In this document: positions 1 through 8,633 of the stretch, one piece after another
Layout of the letters: every line of letters starts with the position of its first letter
How positions within the stretch are numbered: position 1 is the first letter of the stretch
NCBI GenBank assembly: GCA_938034905.1
Contig: CALHLF010000003.1
Coordinates: 32,201 to 96,200 of the forward strand
DNA length: 64,000 nucleotides
Source: an uncultured bacterium
Lineage (GTDB): Bacteria > Dictyoglomota > Dictyoglomia > Dictyoglomales > Dictyoglomaceae
Reading direction: 5' to 3'
Notes under the pieces: generated by a model
The model's database searches: none
What the model saw: only the letters and a program-made list of their open reading frames with translations
What the model was told of the DNA's origin: nothing
Position numbers and translations under genes: made by a program

Positions 1-235
1 TTATGGAAATGAGGAATGGAAGAAGATTCCCCCATCTGCATTAGGGGTCTATGGATATTTCGATAGACTTGCGGTAGGATTAAAACAATTTATGGCAGGA
101 GCAAGAAAGTTCAAGTTAGAATATATATCAAGGGATGATTTAGTATCTTTAACTGAAGAAGCAGCTAAGGTTACTGGTATCCCATATGTTATGGATTTAG
201 ATCATGAAGAAAGCATGAAGATACTGTTTGAGTAA
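1..235 (+). CDS. C-terminal end of an unrecognised protein (partial)
   Basis: An open frame enters from the left edge (first whole codon at base 2) and ends at TAA 233-235, giving the last 77 residues of a protein. The visible part is hydrophilic and looks soluble, with no membrane segment or cysteine motif, and ends in ...MDLDHEESMKILFE. Codon use is like that of the neighbours. I do not recognise the family from this tail alone. A strong hairpin follows within 10 bases of the stop, so this is the last gene of its transcript. The coding call is secure because the frame is clean and stops right before a terminator; the function is unknown. Confidence 0.75.
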   Translation, partial: YGNEEWKKIPPSALGVYGYFDRLAVGLKQFMAGARKFKLEYISRDDLVSLTEEAAKVTGIPYVMDLDHEESMKILFE

Positions 236-242
236 ATTAAAG

Positions 243-263
243 GGGGAGAGAAAATCTCTCCCC
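243..263. terminator. Hairpin between convergent genes
   Basis: A 9-bp perfect stem (243-251 with 255-263, GGGGAGAGA arm) closes on a 3-base loop. It lies 7 bases after the stop at 235 and 11 bases before the end of the convergent gene at 275. There is only a weak T tract on the plus side, and an A/G-rich stretch that reads as T/C-rich for the minus strand. It probably ends transcripts from both sides. Confidence 0.7.
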
Positions 264-274
264 TCCTCCCAATT

Positions 275-490
275 TTAAGTTGTTTCTTCTTTTTTTTCCT
301 TTCTTTCCGCTAATAGACTCTTTAATTCCGAGTATCCAAATATTATTAAAATAACTCCTAATAAGATTAAAAAGGCAGGAACTGCTGCCATAAGTGCCTT
401 GATAAAGTAACTCCACCATAAAACTATTCCCCAGATTCCTAGAACAAAACATGCTAACCCAATAATAATGATTAAAATTTTACTTGTCAC
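275..490 (-). CDS. Small two-helix membrane protein
   Basis: A 71-residue protein starting at GTG (490-488), with a very good GGAGGTGAT ribosome-binding site 2-10 bases upstream. Two hydrophobic helices are visible, about residues 4-24 and 30-52, followed by a charged tail (residues 53-71, rich in E and K). The shape is that of a small inner-membrane protein with both termini probably in the cytoplasm. I recognise no family. It is read in the same direction as the HAD phosphatase gene but is separated from it by 44 bases. The alternative frame covering 237-452 has no ribosome-binding site and is taken as spurious. Confidence 0.7.
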   Translation of the reverse strand: MTSKILIIIIGLACFVLGIWGIVLWWSYFIKALMAAVPAFLILLGVILIIFGYSELKSLLAERKEKKEETT

Positions 491-534
491 CTTATCACCT
501 CCACTATAAATATAATCTAATTATAAACTATAAT

Positions 535-1248
535 TTACTTTTTGGATAGCAAAGGAAGTAGATTTATTAATTCCTCTAATGGAGCTTTAAAATCAGGAAT
601 TTTTTCATTATCATGATAATATTTTAATGGTTCTTGGGTAACAAGATAAGTATTTACTAAAATTTTCCTTGCAACCATATCTTCTTCAATATCATTACCA
701 ACCATTAAACAATTTTCAGGCTCTTCTTTGACAATTTCTAGAATCTCTTTATAGTACTCTAAAGAAGGTTTACAAGAATGCATTATCTCCATAGATGTTA
801 TCAAGTAATAGGGAAAATCATCTATCCCAGCCCAAGAGAGTCTTTCCTTAATTGCAATCAGGGGGAAAACGGCATTTGTTGCGATAACAACTTTTAATTC
901 TAAATCGAAAGATAATTTTATTACCTCTCTTGCATAAGGATGAGGTTTTGTGAAGATTCTTAGTTTCGGAAAATCTTCTCTATAAAATTTATTAAAAAAA
1001 TCATAAAGTTCTTCTCTTTTAAGATTTGTTAGAGGAAGAAGGGAATCCCAAAAAACTTGTTCATTGGTTTTTGGTCCTTTATTTTGCATCATTTGATGAA
1101 CAGCCTTTTGAAGTTTAATTAAGAAATCTACTCCATCTTCCAAAGGATGAATTTTTTGGGCAATTAGTTTAAAGTATTCCTTAGTAAAAATTTCTATATC
1201 ATTAAATAGAAGAGTTCCATCAAGATCAAACCAAATACTTTTTATCAT
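535..1248 (-). CDS. HAD-superfamily phosphatase
   Basis: A 237-residue HAD hydrolase, likely a cytoplasmic phosphatase acting on a small phosphorylated metabolite. The four HAD motifs are visible: motif I DLDGT (residues 8-12, nucleophile Asp8 and Asp10), motif II with the T of IATNA (about 123), motif III lysine in CKPS (about 160), and motif IV GNDIEEDM (about 186-193). The stretch between motifs I and II is a helical C1 cap. The substrate cannot be read from sequence. The start ATG at 1248 follows a GGAAAAGG ribosome-binding site. It lies 11 bases downstream of the PrsW-like gene on the same strand and may share its transcript. Confidence 0.85.
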   Translation of the reverse strand: MIKSIWFDLDGTLLFNDIEIFTKEYFKLIAQKIHPLEDGVDFLIKLQKAVHQMMQNKGPKTNEQVFWDSLLPLTNLKREELYDFFNKFYREDFPKLRIFTKPHPYAREVIKLSFDLELKVVIATNAVFPLIAIKERLSWAGIDDFPYYLITSMEIMHSCKPSLEYYKEILEIVKEEPENCLMVGNDIEEDMVARKILVNTYLVTQEPLKYYHDNEKIPDFKAPLEELINLLPLLSKK

Positions 1249-1259
1249 CCTTTTCCTCC

Positions 1260-1907
1260 CTATAATAGTTTCTTACTTTGTTTCCAGTATTTTCTAATAA
1301 GAATATATACTAAAGGTATTATAAGAATGGTAAGCCACCATATTTGTGAGAGGATAAGAAAATCATAGAGGGCATGAATGATTGAGGGGTACAAAAGAGC
1401 ATTAAAAATGTGAGTTGAGAAATTAGATGTAAATTTTGCTAAACCCAAGGAATATCCCATTATTAAGGAAAAAAGAAAATGGGCAGGAACAGCTAAGAAA
1501 GCTCTTAAAATTGCAGTTTTTATTCCTCCAATTAGCACATATCCTATGTTTTCTAAGGTAGCAAATCCTAAACCTACCATAACAGAATATACTATTCCGT
1601 CAAAGGGTGTATTAAATTCATCTCTGGGATAAAGATATTTATATATTACAAAAAATTTTGTTCCCTCTTCTATTAATCCTATTCCTAAAAAAGAGTATAA
1701 TGCAAGAGAGATTAAATCTTTTCTATCAAAAACTCCTAATATTTCAATTATTCCTTCAATTACTCCTGCAGGAAAAACAGATAAAGTTCCAAGACCAAAA
1801 GATAATAATAAGAGTCTTAAGGGCTCTTTTTCTACTTTATCTTTATTGTAGACATACCATGCTAAAGCTAAGCCTGGTGCTATTGCTAATACTAAAAAGT
1901 ACAACAT
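1260..1907 (-). CDS. PrsW-family intramembrane metalloprotease
   Basis: A 215-residue membrane protein with about seven hydrophobic helices and the PrsW family signature: EEGTK (EExxK) about residues 80-84, a GFATLEN block about 113-119, and a helix holding PAHFLFS with the conserved histidine about 141. PrsW of Bacillus subtilis cleaves the anti-sigma factor RsiW inside the membrane; no anti-sigma gene is visible here, so the local target is unknown. The length matches the family. The ATG start has no clear Shine-Dalgarno site. The family call rests on the glutamate pair, the later glutamate and the histidine, all in membrane-embedded positions. Confidence 0.8.
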   Translation of the reverse strand: MLYFLVLAIAPGLALAWYVYNKDKVEKEPLRLLLLSFGLGTLSVFPAGVIEGIIEILGVFDRKDLISLALYSFLGIGLIEEGTKFFVIYKYLYPRDEFNTPFDGIVYSVMVGLGFATLENIGYVLIGGIKTAILRAFLAVPAHFLFSLIMGYSLGLAKFTSNFSTHIFNALLYPSIIHALYDFLILSQIWWLTILIIPLVYILIRKYWKQSKKLL

Positions 1908-1978
1908 GTCTAATTATATATTAATTTCAATGATTTGTCAGGTAAGAATATTGTAGAAATTATAGATACATTTAGTTT

Positions 1979-4900
1979 TTACCTATTTTCTCTAAGTTCG
2001 TCTCTTAAATTTCTCAAGATTTCTTGATAATCTGCCTCATTTTTTTCTACCATATCCATTAATTTTTCTAATTCTCTTGTAAAATCCTCTTTTACAAACC
2101 TAAATCTCTCTTCATTTTTATTTAAATATTGATAGACTTTTTCTCCTAATGGAGTTGGGATTAGATATCCATTTCTCTCAATCACATATCCTCTTTCAAG
2201 TAATCTACTTACAATAGTTGCATAAGTAGATGGTCTTCCCAATCCTCTTCTTTTCATCTCTTCTACTAAAGAACCTTGAGTAAATAGAGGTGCTTTAGGT
2301 ATATTATAAAAAAACTTATTATTACTTACATCTATATTACCTTCTTCTACTTTTATAAGTTTTATTGGGAATATTTTATTAAACCCCTCTTGTATTATCT
2401 CTTCAAATAACTCTAATTTTAACTCTATGTCTAATGCTTTGACTAATGTATCATATCCTTTAAGTACCACATTCCTCATTTGAGAAGATATAAATCTTTT
2501 AAATATCAAGTCATAGATTAATAAATGCTCTTTTCTAAATCCTTCTAATTCTCCAGAGTATAGCATAGATTTAATATCCTCTACATCTAGAACTCTTGTA
2601 GGTCTTATACATTCATGGGCTCCACCTTCACCCCATGTCCTCGGTTTAAAAAATTCCTCTCCAAATTGTTCAATAATATATTCTCTTGCAATATTTATAC
2701 CACTTTCTGATACTCTTGTGGAATCAGTACGATGATAAGTTATAAAACCTCTTTCAAAAAGATCTTGTAGTATTTCCATAACTTTTGAAACAGGAATCTT
2801 ATATTTATCTGATGCATCTTTTAAGATAATATCAGTAGTATATGGGGATAATGGTGATTTTTCCACGATTTTTTCTCTTTCTTTTATCAACTGAATGCTT
2901 TTAAGATTATCAAAAAAATCTTTCCCTTGACTTTTATTTTCAAATTCAAATCTAAGCTCCAAACCGTTTTTTCTAATGAATATAAGAAAAATACGTTTAT
3001 TATGCTCTTTTGCTCTCTCAATTACCCAGCCTAAAACTGGAGTTTGTACCCTACCCGCAGAGAGATAATATTTTGAGAATATTCTTTGAATAAGTTGAGA
3101 AAGCTCAAATCCTACCCATCTATCAGATATCTTTCTTACAATTTGTGCTTTTACCAAATTATCATTTACATCTCTAAACTCTTTGAGGGAGTTTAATATG
3201 GCTTTCCTTGTTACTTCGTGAAATTCCATACGCTTAATTTCCTTTGTAAATGGAGCACAAATATTCTTTAAGTCCCAAGAAATTTTTTCACCCTCTGTAT
3301 CAGGATCAGTTGCTATAAGTATCTGTTCAAATTCCTTACTGGCATCTCTTATGGCAGAAACAATATTTTCTTTACCCTCTATTATTTCGTATACTGGAAT
3401 ATATTCTCCATCCTCTAAAACTCCAAAATAACCTATTTTTTTGTCCAAGTCTAAAATATGTCCAAAGGAAGCTGTAATTACAAGATATTTATCTTCGGTA
3501 ATAATTTCGTAAAATTCTTGTCCATTGATATATCTTGATATAGGTTTTCCAAAGAAATTAGCAATTGTTCTTGCTTTGTGAGGGGATTCTACTATAACAA
3601 GAACAGGTTTTAAAAACTCATCCTTTTTTCCTTCTTTTCTTTTAATTTTTTCTCTGTCTATATCAATTTCTTCTAGAATTTTATATATATCCACATCTTT
3701 AATATTTTTGAAAACGATATCTGAACTAAGCCACCATCTAGATTTTCTGATAAGATTATTAAATACTATCTTATCATCAACCAGAACATAACTTAGGCCC
3801 TTTGAAATACCTCCTACATAAAGTCTTGATGTTCTACCTGAAGCCTGGAGATATCCTGTGATATCTGAAACAACTAATGTCCACTTTCCATTTTCTTCTC
3901 TTATGCTAATATCGTTTGAAGCTTTTATTTTTTCATAAATCTCTGGAGAAAGAATAAAGTTTTTAATTGTATTTCTTAATTCCTCAAATCTTTCCTTTTG
4001 GTGATTAGTAGTTGATGAAAATTTATTTAAAATTTTAAGCCATTTATCTATATTATTTACATATTTTTCTAAACTTTTATCTCTTGCGATAACAACTCTT
4101 ATAGATGATAAAGCGATTAAAAGATGTTTAACATTGCTTTCTAAATCTAAATTTATTATGATTTTGGGCACACCGTAAAATATTGCATATCTAATTGTTT
4201 CTGGAAGATCAATCCCTCGTGCCAGGGGATTTCTATAAGATGATATGCCAATAAGTACATCTATTTTACCCTTCTTATAATCCTCTAATACCTCCTCAGT
4301 AAGATTAGAATAAGATTCTGCTAAAATTCCATTGGAGTTTAATAAATTTTTGATATACTCTACATGGTCTTTTCCAAAATCAGATGATAAAAATACAAGT
4401 CCACCCTTTCCAAATTTTCTAATCTTATCAACTAAAGAATTATCTAAGTTTGTTACTTCCTCGTAAACATCCTCTACATTTCTTAAGTAAAACACTGGTC
4501 TTCCTACATCAAAAGAGAGTAGTTCTTTAAATAAACGAATTCTTTCTGATTTAGGATCACTTGTTGCAGATGAGACTATCATAATTCCCTTTGCTTTTTT
4601 AGCTATATTTCTAATTTCTTCCTGCATTTTTCGAAAGTCATCAATACTATTCTCTGAAGAATTTCTTCTTTTTCTTATATATTTTAATGTAGTTTCAATA
4701 TCTTCCTGGGTGAATCCAAGAAGTAATAAGGCTTTATCAATATTTTTTGCAGTTTTTAGAAAGGAGTCTACATCATCTACAAATATAAAAGAAAAATCCC
4801 TTGGAATAATATCCACATTCTTGTAAAGAAACATAGAGGAAGTAATTAGTATCTTAAACTCACCATTTTTAAGCCTTTCTCTTTTTAACTCTTTTTCCTT

Positions 4901-5338
4901 TTTTGTCTCATCAAGTCCAAAGACTAAAAGATCATCCTCTTTTATTGCATCTTTAAGCTTTTCATAGCTTTGGAAAATTAACAACTTTGTTGGAAGAATA
5001 ATATAAGTTCTTTTATTTTCTTTCAAAAAATAAATAGCAGAAGCTAAACCAAAGGACGTTTTTCCTATGCCTGTTGGGGCAAGAAGAGCAAAAGATCTTC
5101 CCAATAAGAGCTTTCTTGCCCAAAATTTTTGTAATTCCCATGGCTCAAAACCAACAAAGTCCTTGAAGATTTTTTCCCATTCATGATATTTTCTTTTTAA
5201 AATATAAAATTCTTCTAATTCTTTTTGTAGAATTTTCTCTTCCGTACATCTTTCACAAGGAAGTCCTACAAGTAATCGTTCAGAAGATATTTCTCTACCA
5301 CAGTTAGGACATAAATCCTTAAAAATAGCTTTTATCAA
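1979..5338 (-). CDS. rgy: Reverse gyrase
   Basis: A 1,119-residue fusion of a superfamily-2 helicase with a type IA topoisomerase; it puts positive supercoils into DNA using ATP and is the hallmark of hyperthermophiles. The N-terminal zinc finger has Cys10, 13, 28 and 31. Walker A is APTGIGKT (87-94) and the Walker B/DEAD equivalent is VDDVD (187-191). Toprim begins at VIVESPHKA (about 578) with its acidic DPD further on (TDPDTEGEK), and the active-site tyrosine is in FITYHRTDS (about 850). All parts are present in one chain with no intein or split. The TTG start at 5338 is set by a GGAGGGA site 8 bases upstream. No second zinc finger is evident in the topoisomerase half. Confidence 0.97.
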   Translation of the reverse strand: MIKAIFKDLCPNCGREISSERLLVGLPCERCTEEKILQKELEEFYILKRKYHEWEKIFKDFVGFEPWELQKFWARKLLLGRSFALLAPTGIGKTSFGLASAIYFLKENKRTYIILPTKLLIFQSYEKLKDAIKEDDLLVFGLDETKKEKELKRERLKNGEFKILITSSMFLYKNVDIIPRDFSFIFVDDVDSFLKTAKNIDKALLLLGFTQEDIETTLKYIRKRRNSSENSIDDFRKMQEEIRNIAKKAKGIMIVSSATSDPKSERIRLFKELLSFDVGRPVFYLRNVEDVYEEVTNLDNSLVDKIRKFGKGGLVFLSSDFGKDHVEYIKNLLNSNGILAESYSNLTEEVLEDYKKGKIDVLIGISSYRNPLARGIDLPETIRYAIFYGVPKIIINLDLESNVKHLLIALSSIRVVIARDKSLEKYVNNIDKWLKILNKFSSTTNHQKERFEELRNTIKNFILSPEIYEKIKASNDISIREENGKWTLVVSDITGYLQASGRTSRLYVGGISKGLSYVLVDDKIVFNNLIRKSRWWLSSDIVFKNIKDVDIYKILEEIDIDREKIKRKEGKKDEFLKPVLVIVESPHKARTIANFFGKPISRYINGQEFYEIITEDKYLVITASFGHILDLDKKIGYFGVLEDGEYIPVYEIIEGKENIVSAIRDASKEFEQILIATDPDTEGEKISWDLKNICAPFTKEIKRMEFHEVTRKAILNSLKEFRDVNDNLVKAQIVRKISDRWVGFELSQLIQRIFSKYYLSAGRVQTPVLGWVIERAKEHNKRIFLIFIRKNGLELRFEFENKSQGKDFFDNLKSIQLIKEREKIVEKSPLSPYTTDIILKDASDKYKIPVSKVMEILQDLFERGFITYHRTDSTRVSESGINIAREYIIEQFGEEFFKPRTWGEGGAHECIRPTRVLDVEDIKSMLYSGELEGFRKEHLLIYDLIFKRFISSQMRNVVLKGYDTLVKALDIELKLELFEEIIQEGFNKIFPIKLIKVEEGNIDVSNNKFFYNIPKAPLFTQGSLVEEMKRRGLGRPSTYATIVSRLLERGYVIERNGYLIPTPLGEKVYQYLNKNEERFRFVKEDFTRELEKLMDMVEKNEADYQEILRNLRDELRENR

Positions 5339-5459
5339 GACTTATCCCTCCGTGTTCAAATTATATAATAAAATTTTAACACAAAATTGCTTAGAGGATT
5401 TCTCAAAAAGTCTTAGGTAGTGTAAAATAATATTAAACTATTAAGTGTGAGGTATAGGA

Positions 5460-5920
5460 ATGAAACTGAAATTTCTATTATATATTATATTTTTTCTCTT
5501 ATTTCTTTTACCTCTTTATTCTCAATTTGAAAATTATATAGTTATAACGTCCCTAAAGGGAGAAGTATTCGTAAAAAGAGAAAAGGGTGAAATTTTCATT
5601 CCTGCCAAGATCAATATGATACTTTATGAAGGGGATAGGCTCTGGGTGAAGGATAATTCCTTTGTAATTCTAACCTTTTCTGATAAATCAGTTTTAAAGG
5701 TATTTCCAAATTCTCAACTGGATATAGTAAAATTACTGAAAGAAAGAGAGATCTCTATTTATTGTGGATAACTGTAGAAAGATTTTTAAATATTTGGAAG
5801 AAGGTGGAGGTACAGACGTCTATGGTTGTAGCAGGAGTTAGAGGGACTTCTTGGGTTATGGAAGTTAAAGCAGATGGTAAGACTATTGTTAGCGTATTAG
5901 AATCAACCTCAAAATATTGA
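5460..5920 (+). pseudogene. FecR-domain secreted protein, frameshifted
   Basis: The first frame codes 103 residues with a signal peptide (residues 1-22, hydrophobic core, ending near LYSQ) and the first half of a FecR domain (xGEVFVKR...LYEGDRLWV...SVLKVFPNSQLDI). It stops at 5769-5771. The second half continues in another frame from about 5759: TVERFLNIWKKVEVQT, then the typical FecR end VAGVRGTSWVMEV, to TGA 5918-5920. One small indel near 5750-5760 therefore splits the domain. FecR domains usually sit in larger envelope proteins, so the gene may also be shortened. A sequencing error is possible, but no homopolymer lies at the break. Confidence 0.75.
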
Positions 5921-5944
5921 AGAGATCAAAGAGGGAGGATAAAA

Positions 5945-7366
5945 ATGAATAATAAAAATTGGTGGGACAGAAATCCAAGCCTTGTTGTATATCCTAATAT
6001 TAACATTATAAATCAACAAATTGATAAAAAAGAGATATTACTTGTAAAGGAGTTTTTTGAAAATTTTTATTTAGAGCTTTCCAACTATTTTAGTAAGCAT
6101 GGAAATAAAGTTTATATATATAAAGAAGATTCCCCAGAATTTAAGAATAAACTGGAAATTCCCTTTGGAGTTATCTTAAATCCTGTATTATTAGGTGAGA
6201 TTTCTGAAGAGATTTTGGATTCCTTGAAAACAAATGATGAAATGTTTTATAAACTTCTAAGAGAAAAACTTATAGAAGTTTATCCTCCCCTTGGAATTTC
6301 TATTGGGAGAGATTTACTAAAGATTTCTCCATCTCCACATCCTAACTTTATTAATGTTATTTTTATTAGAGATGAAAAAGACTTTATCCTAAATTTAGAC
6401 TATCAACGGAGGGTATCTCTTTTTAGAATGTTCATGGCCAAAATAGGTGCTTTTAAAAACATTGTTGTTCCCTACAAATTATTGGAAGACAATATTAAAA
6501 TTTCAGGTTTCATTCTTTCCACAATGGAAGGTGGATGTCCTTTGCTAAAGAATATAGAGGAATTAGGAAAAAGATTAAGAGTTTTTGGTTCATGTAAAGA
6601 GGTTGGGGGATATGTAAAGAAAGAGGATAAGATAATATCCTATGAAAAATGGATTAATTCTCCTGTAGTTAATTCTTTAATAAATTTAGGAAGATTTTTG
6701 GGGAAATTGAATCTTCTCTCTCCTCCTGTGAAAATAAATTCTCTTGTGAAGGATGAAAGACTTGGAAAATTTATTTCAGCTATTCTCTCATATTCAAGGC
6801 AGGCAGAAGGAGCTTTTATGGCATACGAACCTTATATGGATTTATTTCTTGTAACAGCTTCAGGAAAATACAATGTAGATAAGGCAAATCTCTCTTTTTC
6901 TGATTTAGTTCCTGTTAAACCTATTCTTGAGGGAAAGGTTGAAATTTTTCCAATAGAAAACATAGAAGTAAAGGGACCATCGGTAGAAGCTGAGGAATTT
7001 ACATTGCCTTTTGTAGAATTTTCTTCAAAGATTCCTCCCATTATTGGTATAGTTCATCTCCATAGGGGATTGGAGTATTATGATTCTTCATTAATAGTTG
7101 AGATCCCGCAAGATTTAGAGACTTACCCTCCTGTAGGTTGTGGTGTTGACTTGATGCATGCCATGAGCAAGTATGCAATTTTTTATGCTATAGAGAAAAA
7201 AAATCAAAATCCAGATTATAAATTAGCAGTTTTTCAGGTTCCTAATCATGGCACAAATATATACTGTTTTTATGAAGAAAAGATAATAGAAAACCCCTTT
7301 TATTATTTTATAGACTTTATTAACGAAGGGAAATTAAAATTTAAATTTGAGGTTAATCAAATATAA
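5945..7366 (+). CDS. Conserved-looking protein of unknown function
   Basis: A 473-residue protein with a strong ribosome-binding site (GAGGGAGGAT, 5 bases before the ATG). There is no signal peptide or membrane helix, so it is probably cytoplasmic. I do not recognise the family. The N-terminal half is charged and helical; the C-terminal part has the more motif-like stretches GPSVEAEEFTLPF (about 349-361), GIVHLHRGLEYYD (about 373-385) and PPVGCGVDLMHAMSKY (about 400-415), whose His, Asp and Cys residues could form a metal or catalytic site. It starts 24 bases after the broken FecR-like gene and its last 14 bases overlap the convergent alcohol dehydrogenase gene. Confidence 0.75.
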   Translation: MNNKNWWDRNPSLVVYPNINIINQQIDKKEILLVKEFFENFYLELSNYFSKHGNKVYIYKEDSPEFKNKLEIPFGVILNPVLLGEISEEILDSLKTNDEMFYKLLREKLIEVYPPLGISIGRDLLKISPSPHPNFINVIFIRDEKDFILNLDYQRRVSLFRMFMAKIGAFKNIVVPYKLLEDNIKISGFILSTMEGGCPLLKNIEELGKRLRVFGSCKEVGGYVKKEDKIISYEKWINSPVVNSLINLGRFLGKLNLLSPPVKINSLVKDERLGKFISAILSYSRQAEGAFMAYEPYMDLFLVTASGKYNVDKANLSFSDLVPVKPILEGKVEIFPIENIEVKGPSVEAEEFTLPFVEFSSKIPPIIGIVHLHRGLEYYDSSLIVEIPQDLETYPPVGCGVDLMHAMSKYAIFYAIEKKNQNPDYKLAVFQVPNHGTNIYCFYEEKIIENPFYYFIDFINEGKLKFKFEVNQI

Positions 7367-8582
7367 AAGCAGACTTTATTAATCTATATCGACTTTTATT
7401 AAAGTTCATTTCTATGGCCTTTCTATATTCTTTTAAACGGAAGGTATGGGTAAGAAGAGGAGATAAATCTAAGCCATTTTTCATAAACTCTAAGGCAATC
7501 TCGTATCCTCTTTTTCTTTCCCCTTTATAAATTTCTCCACTACTACTATTGGTTCCAGACACCTTTAATTCCTTAAACCAAAGGGGGGTCCAATCTACCT
7601 TTTTAGTTTCTCCTATCAACCCTACAAGAACTAACTTTCCTCCTGCCTTTGTGAGTTTTAAAGCATCATCTACACTATCGTCGCTTCCCACACATTCAAA
7701 AACTACATCTCCTCCACCTACAAAATTTGGTTTCCCTAAGATAGTTTTTAGAACCTCCCCATCAGTTAATTCAGCTACTTTTTTATACAAAGAATAGGTA
7801 TCAAGATTTTTTGTATATATAATCTCATCAGCTCCATAATATTTTGCTATTTCACCTTGAAATTTATATCTTGCTAAGACAATAATTCTTGCCTTACTTC
7901 CTAAGGCCCTGAGAGAAGAAACTACATTTATTCCAACACTTCCAGCTCCAATAACTATAACTGTATCATCATCCTCAGGATAATTTCTCATTACTGCATG
8001 AAGCCCATCGCAAAATGGTTGAATTTGTACTGCAGTTTCATTCTTAACATTTTCTGGAACTTTAAACAATTGGAATTCATGGGCAACATAGTATTCTCCC
8101 CAACTTCCTCCAGTATCTTTACAAGATCCGATGATAAGTCCAGGAGATATATTACCCTTCGTAAAATTTTTACATTGGGAAAATTCCCACCTCTGACAAT
8201 ACTCACAGGGTGGATAAATATCTCTTGCATTGCAGGATAAGACAGGATCTGCCACTACTCTATCACCTATATCAAAATTCTTTACCTCTTCCCCCTTTTC
8301 TACAATTATTCCTACATTTTCATGTCCTATTACAAAGGGAAAGGATGCATATGAAGAAGTAGAAGGACTATCATGAAGACGAATAAGGTTTATATCACTT
8401 CCACATATCCCCCCCATTAAAGTTTTTATTTTTACCCATTTTTTCCCAGGGAGTTTTGGCTCAGGAATATCTCCATATCTTATACAAGAAAAAACATTGT
8501 AATAAAAGGAAGAATTAATATGCCCTAAAAGCTTACTTGTAATATATCTTGGGATGCTTTCCTCAAAATAAATAGCTTTCAT
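7353..8582 (-). CDS. Zinc-dependent alcohol/threonine-type dehydrogenase (MDR family)
   Basis: A 409-residue medium-chain dehydrogenase. Catalytic zinc ligands are in GICGSD (Cys about 59) and GHEN (His about 87, Glu about 88). A structural-zinc lobe is suggested by CNARD...CEYC...C (about 117-138), although its spacing is looser than usual. The NAD(P) fold has GAGSVG (about 213-218). At 409 residues it is longer than the usual 340-350 because of an N-terminal extension (residues 1-40) and a longer zinc lobe. The substrate cannot be told. It ends the tetR-SDR-ADH operon, 51 bases after the SDR gene, and overlaps the convergent gene by 14 bases. Confidence 0.88.
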   Translation of the reverse strand: MKAIYFEESIPRYITSKLLGHINSSFYYNVFSCIRYGDIPEPKLPGKKWVKIKTLMGGICGSDINLIRLHDSPSTSSYASFPFVIGHENVGIIVEKGEEVKNFDIGDRVVADPVLSCNARDIYPPCEYCQRWEFSQCKNFTKGNISPGLIIGSCKDTGGSWGEYYVAHEFQLFKVPENVKNETAVQIQPFCDGLHAVMRNYPEDDDTVIVIGAGSVGINVVSSLRALGSKARIIVLARYKFQGEIAKYYGADEIIYTKNLDTYSLYKKVAELTDGEVLKTILGKPNFVGGGDVVFECVGSDDSVDDALKLTKAGGKLVLVGLIGETKKVDWTPLWFKELKVSGTNSSSGEIYKGERKRGYEIALEFMKNGLDLSPLLTHTFRLKEYRKAIEMNFNKSRYRLIKSAFIFD

Positions 8583-8633
8583 AGAAGCCTCCTCCTAAAA
8601 CTTTTTTTAATATTTTATCCTTTATTTGGACAT

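Noticed and set aside
237..452. Open frame of 71 codons on the minus strand overlapping the small membrane protein
   Set aside because: No ribosome-binding site, unusual composition, and the other frame (275-490) has an excellent Shine-Dalgarno site and membrane helices.
1658..1924. Open frame antisense to the PrsW-like gene
   Set aside because: Leucine-rich translation from AT-rich antisense DNA, no ribosome-binding site, fully inside a well-supported gene.
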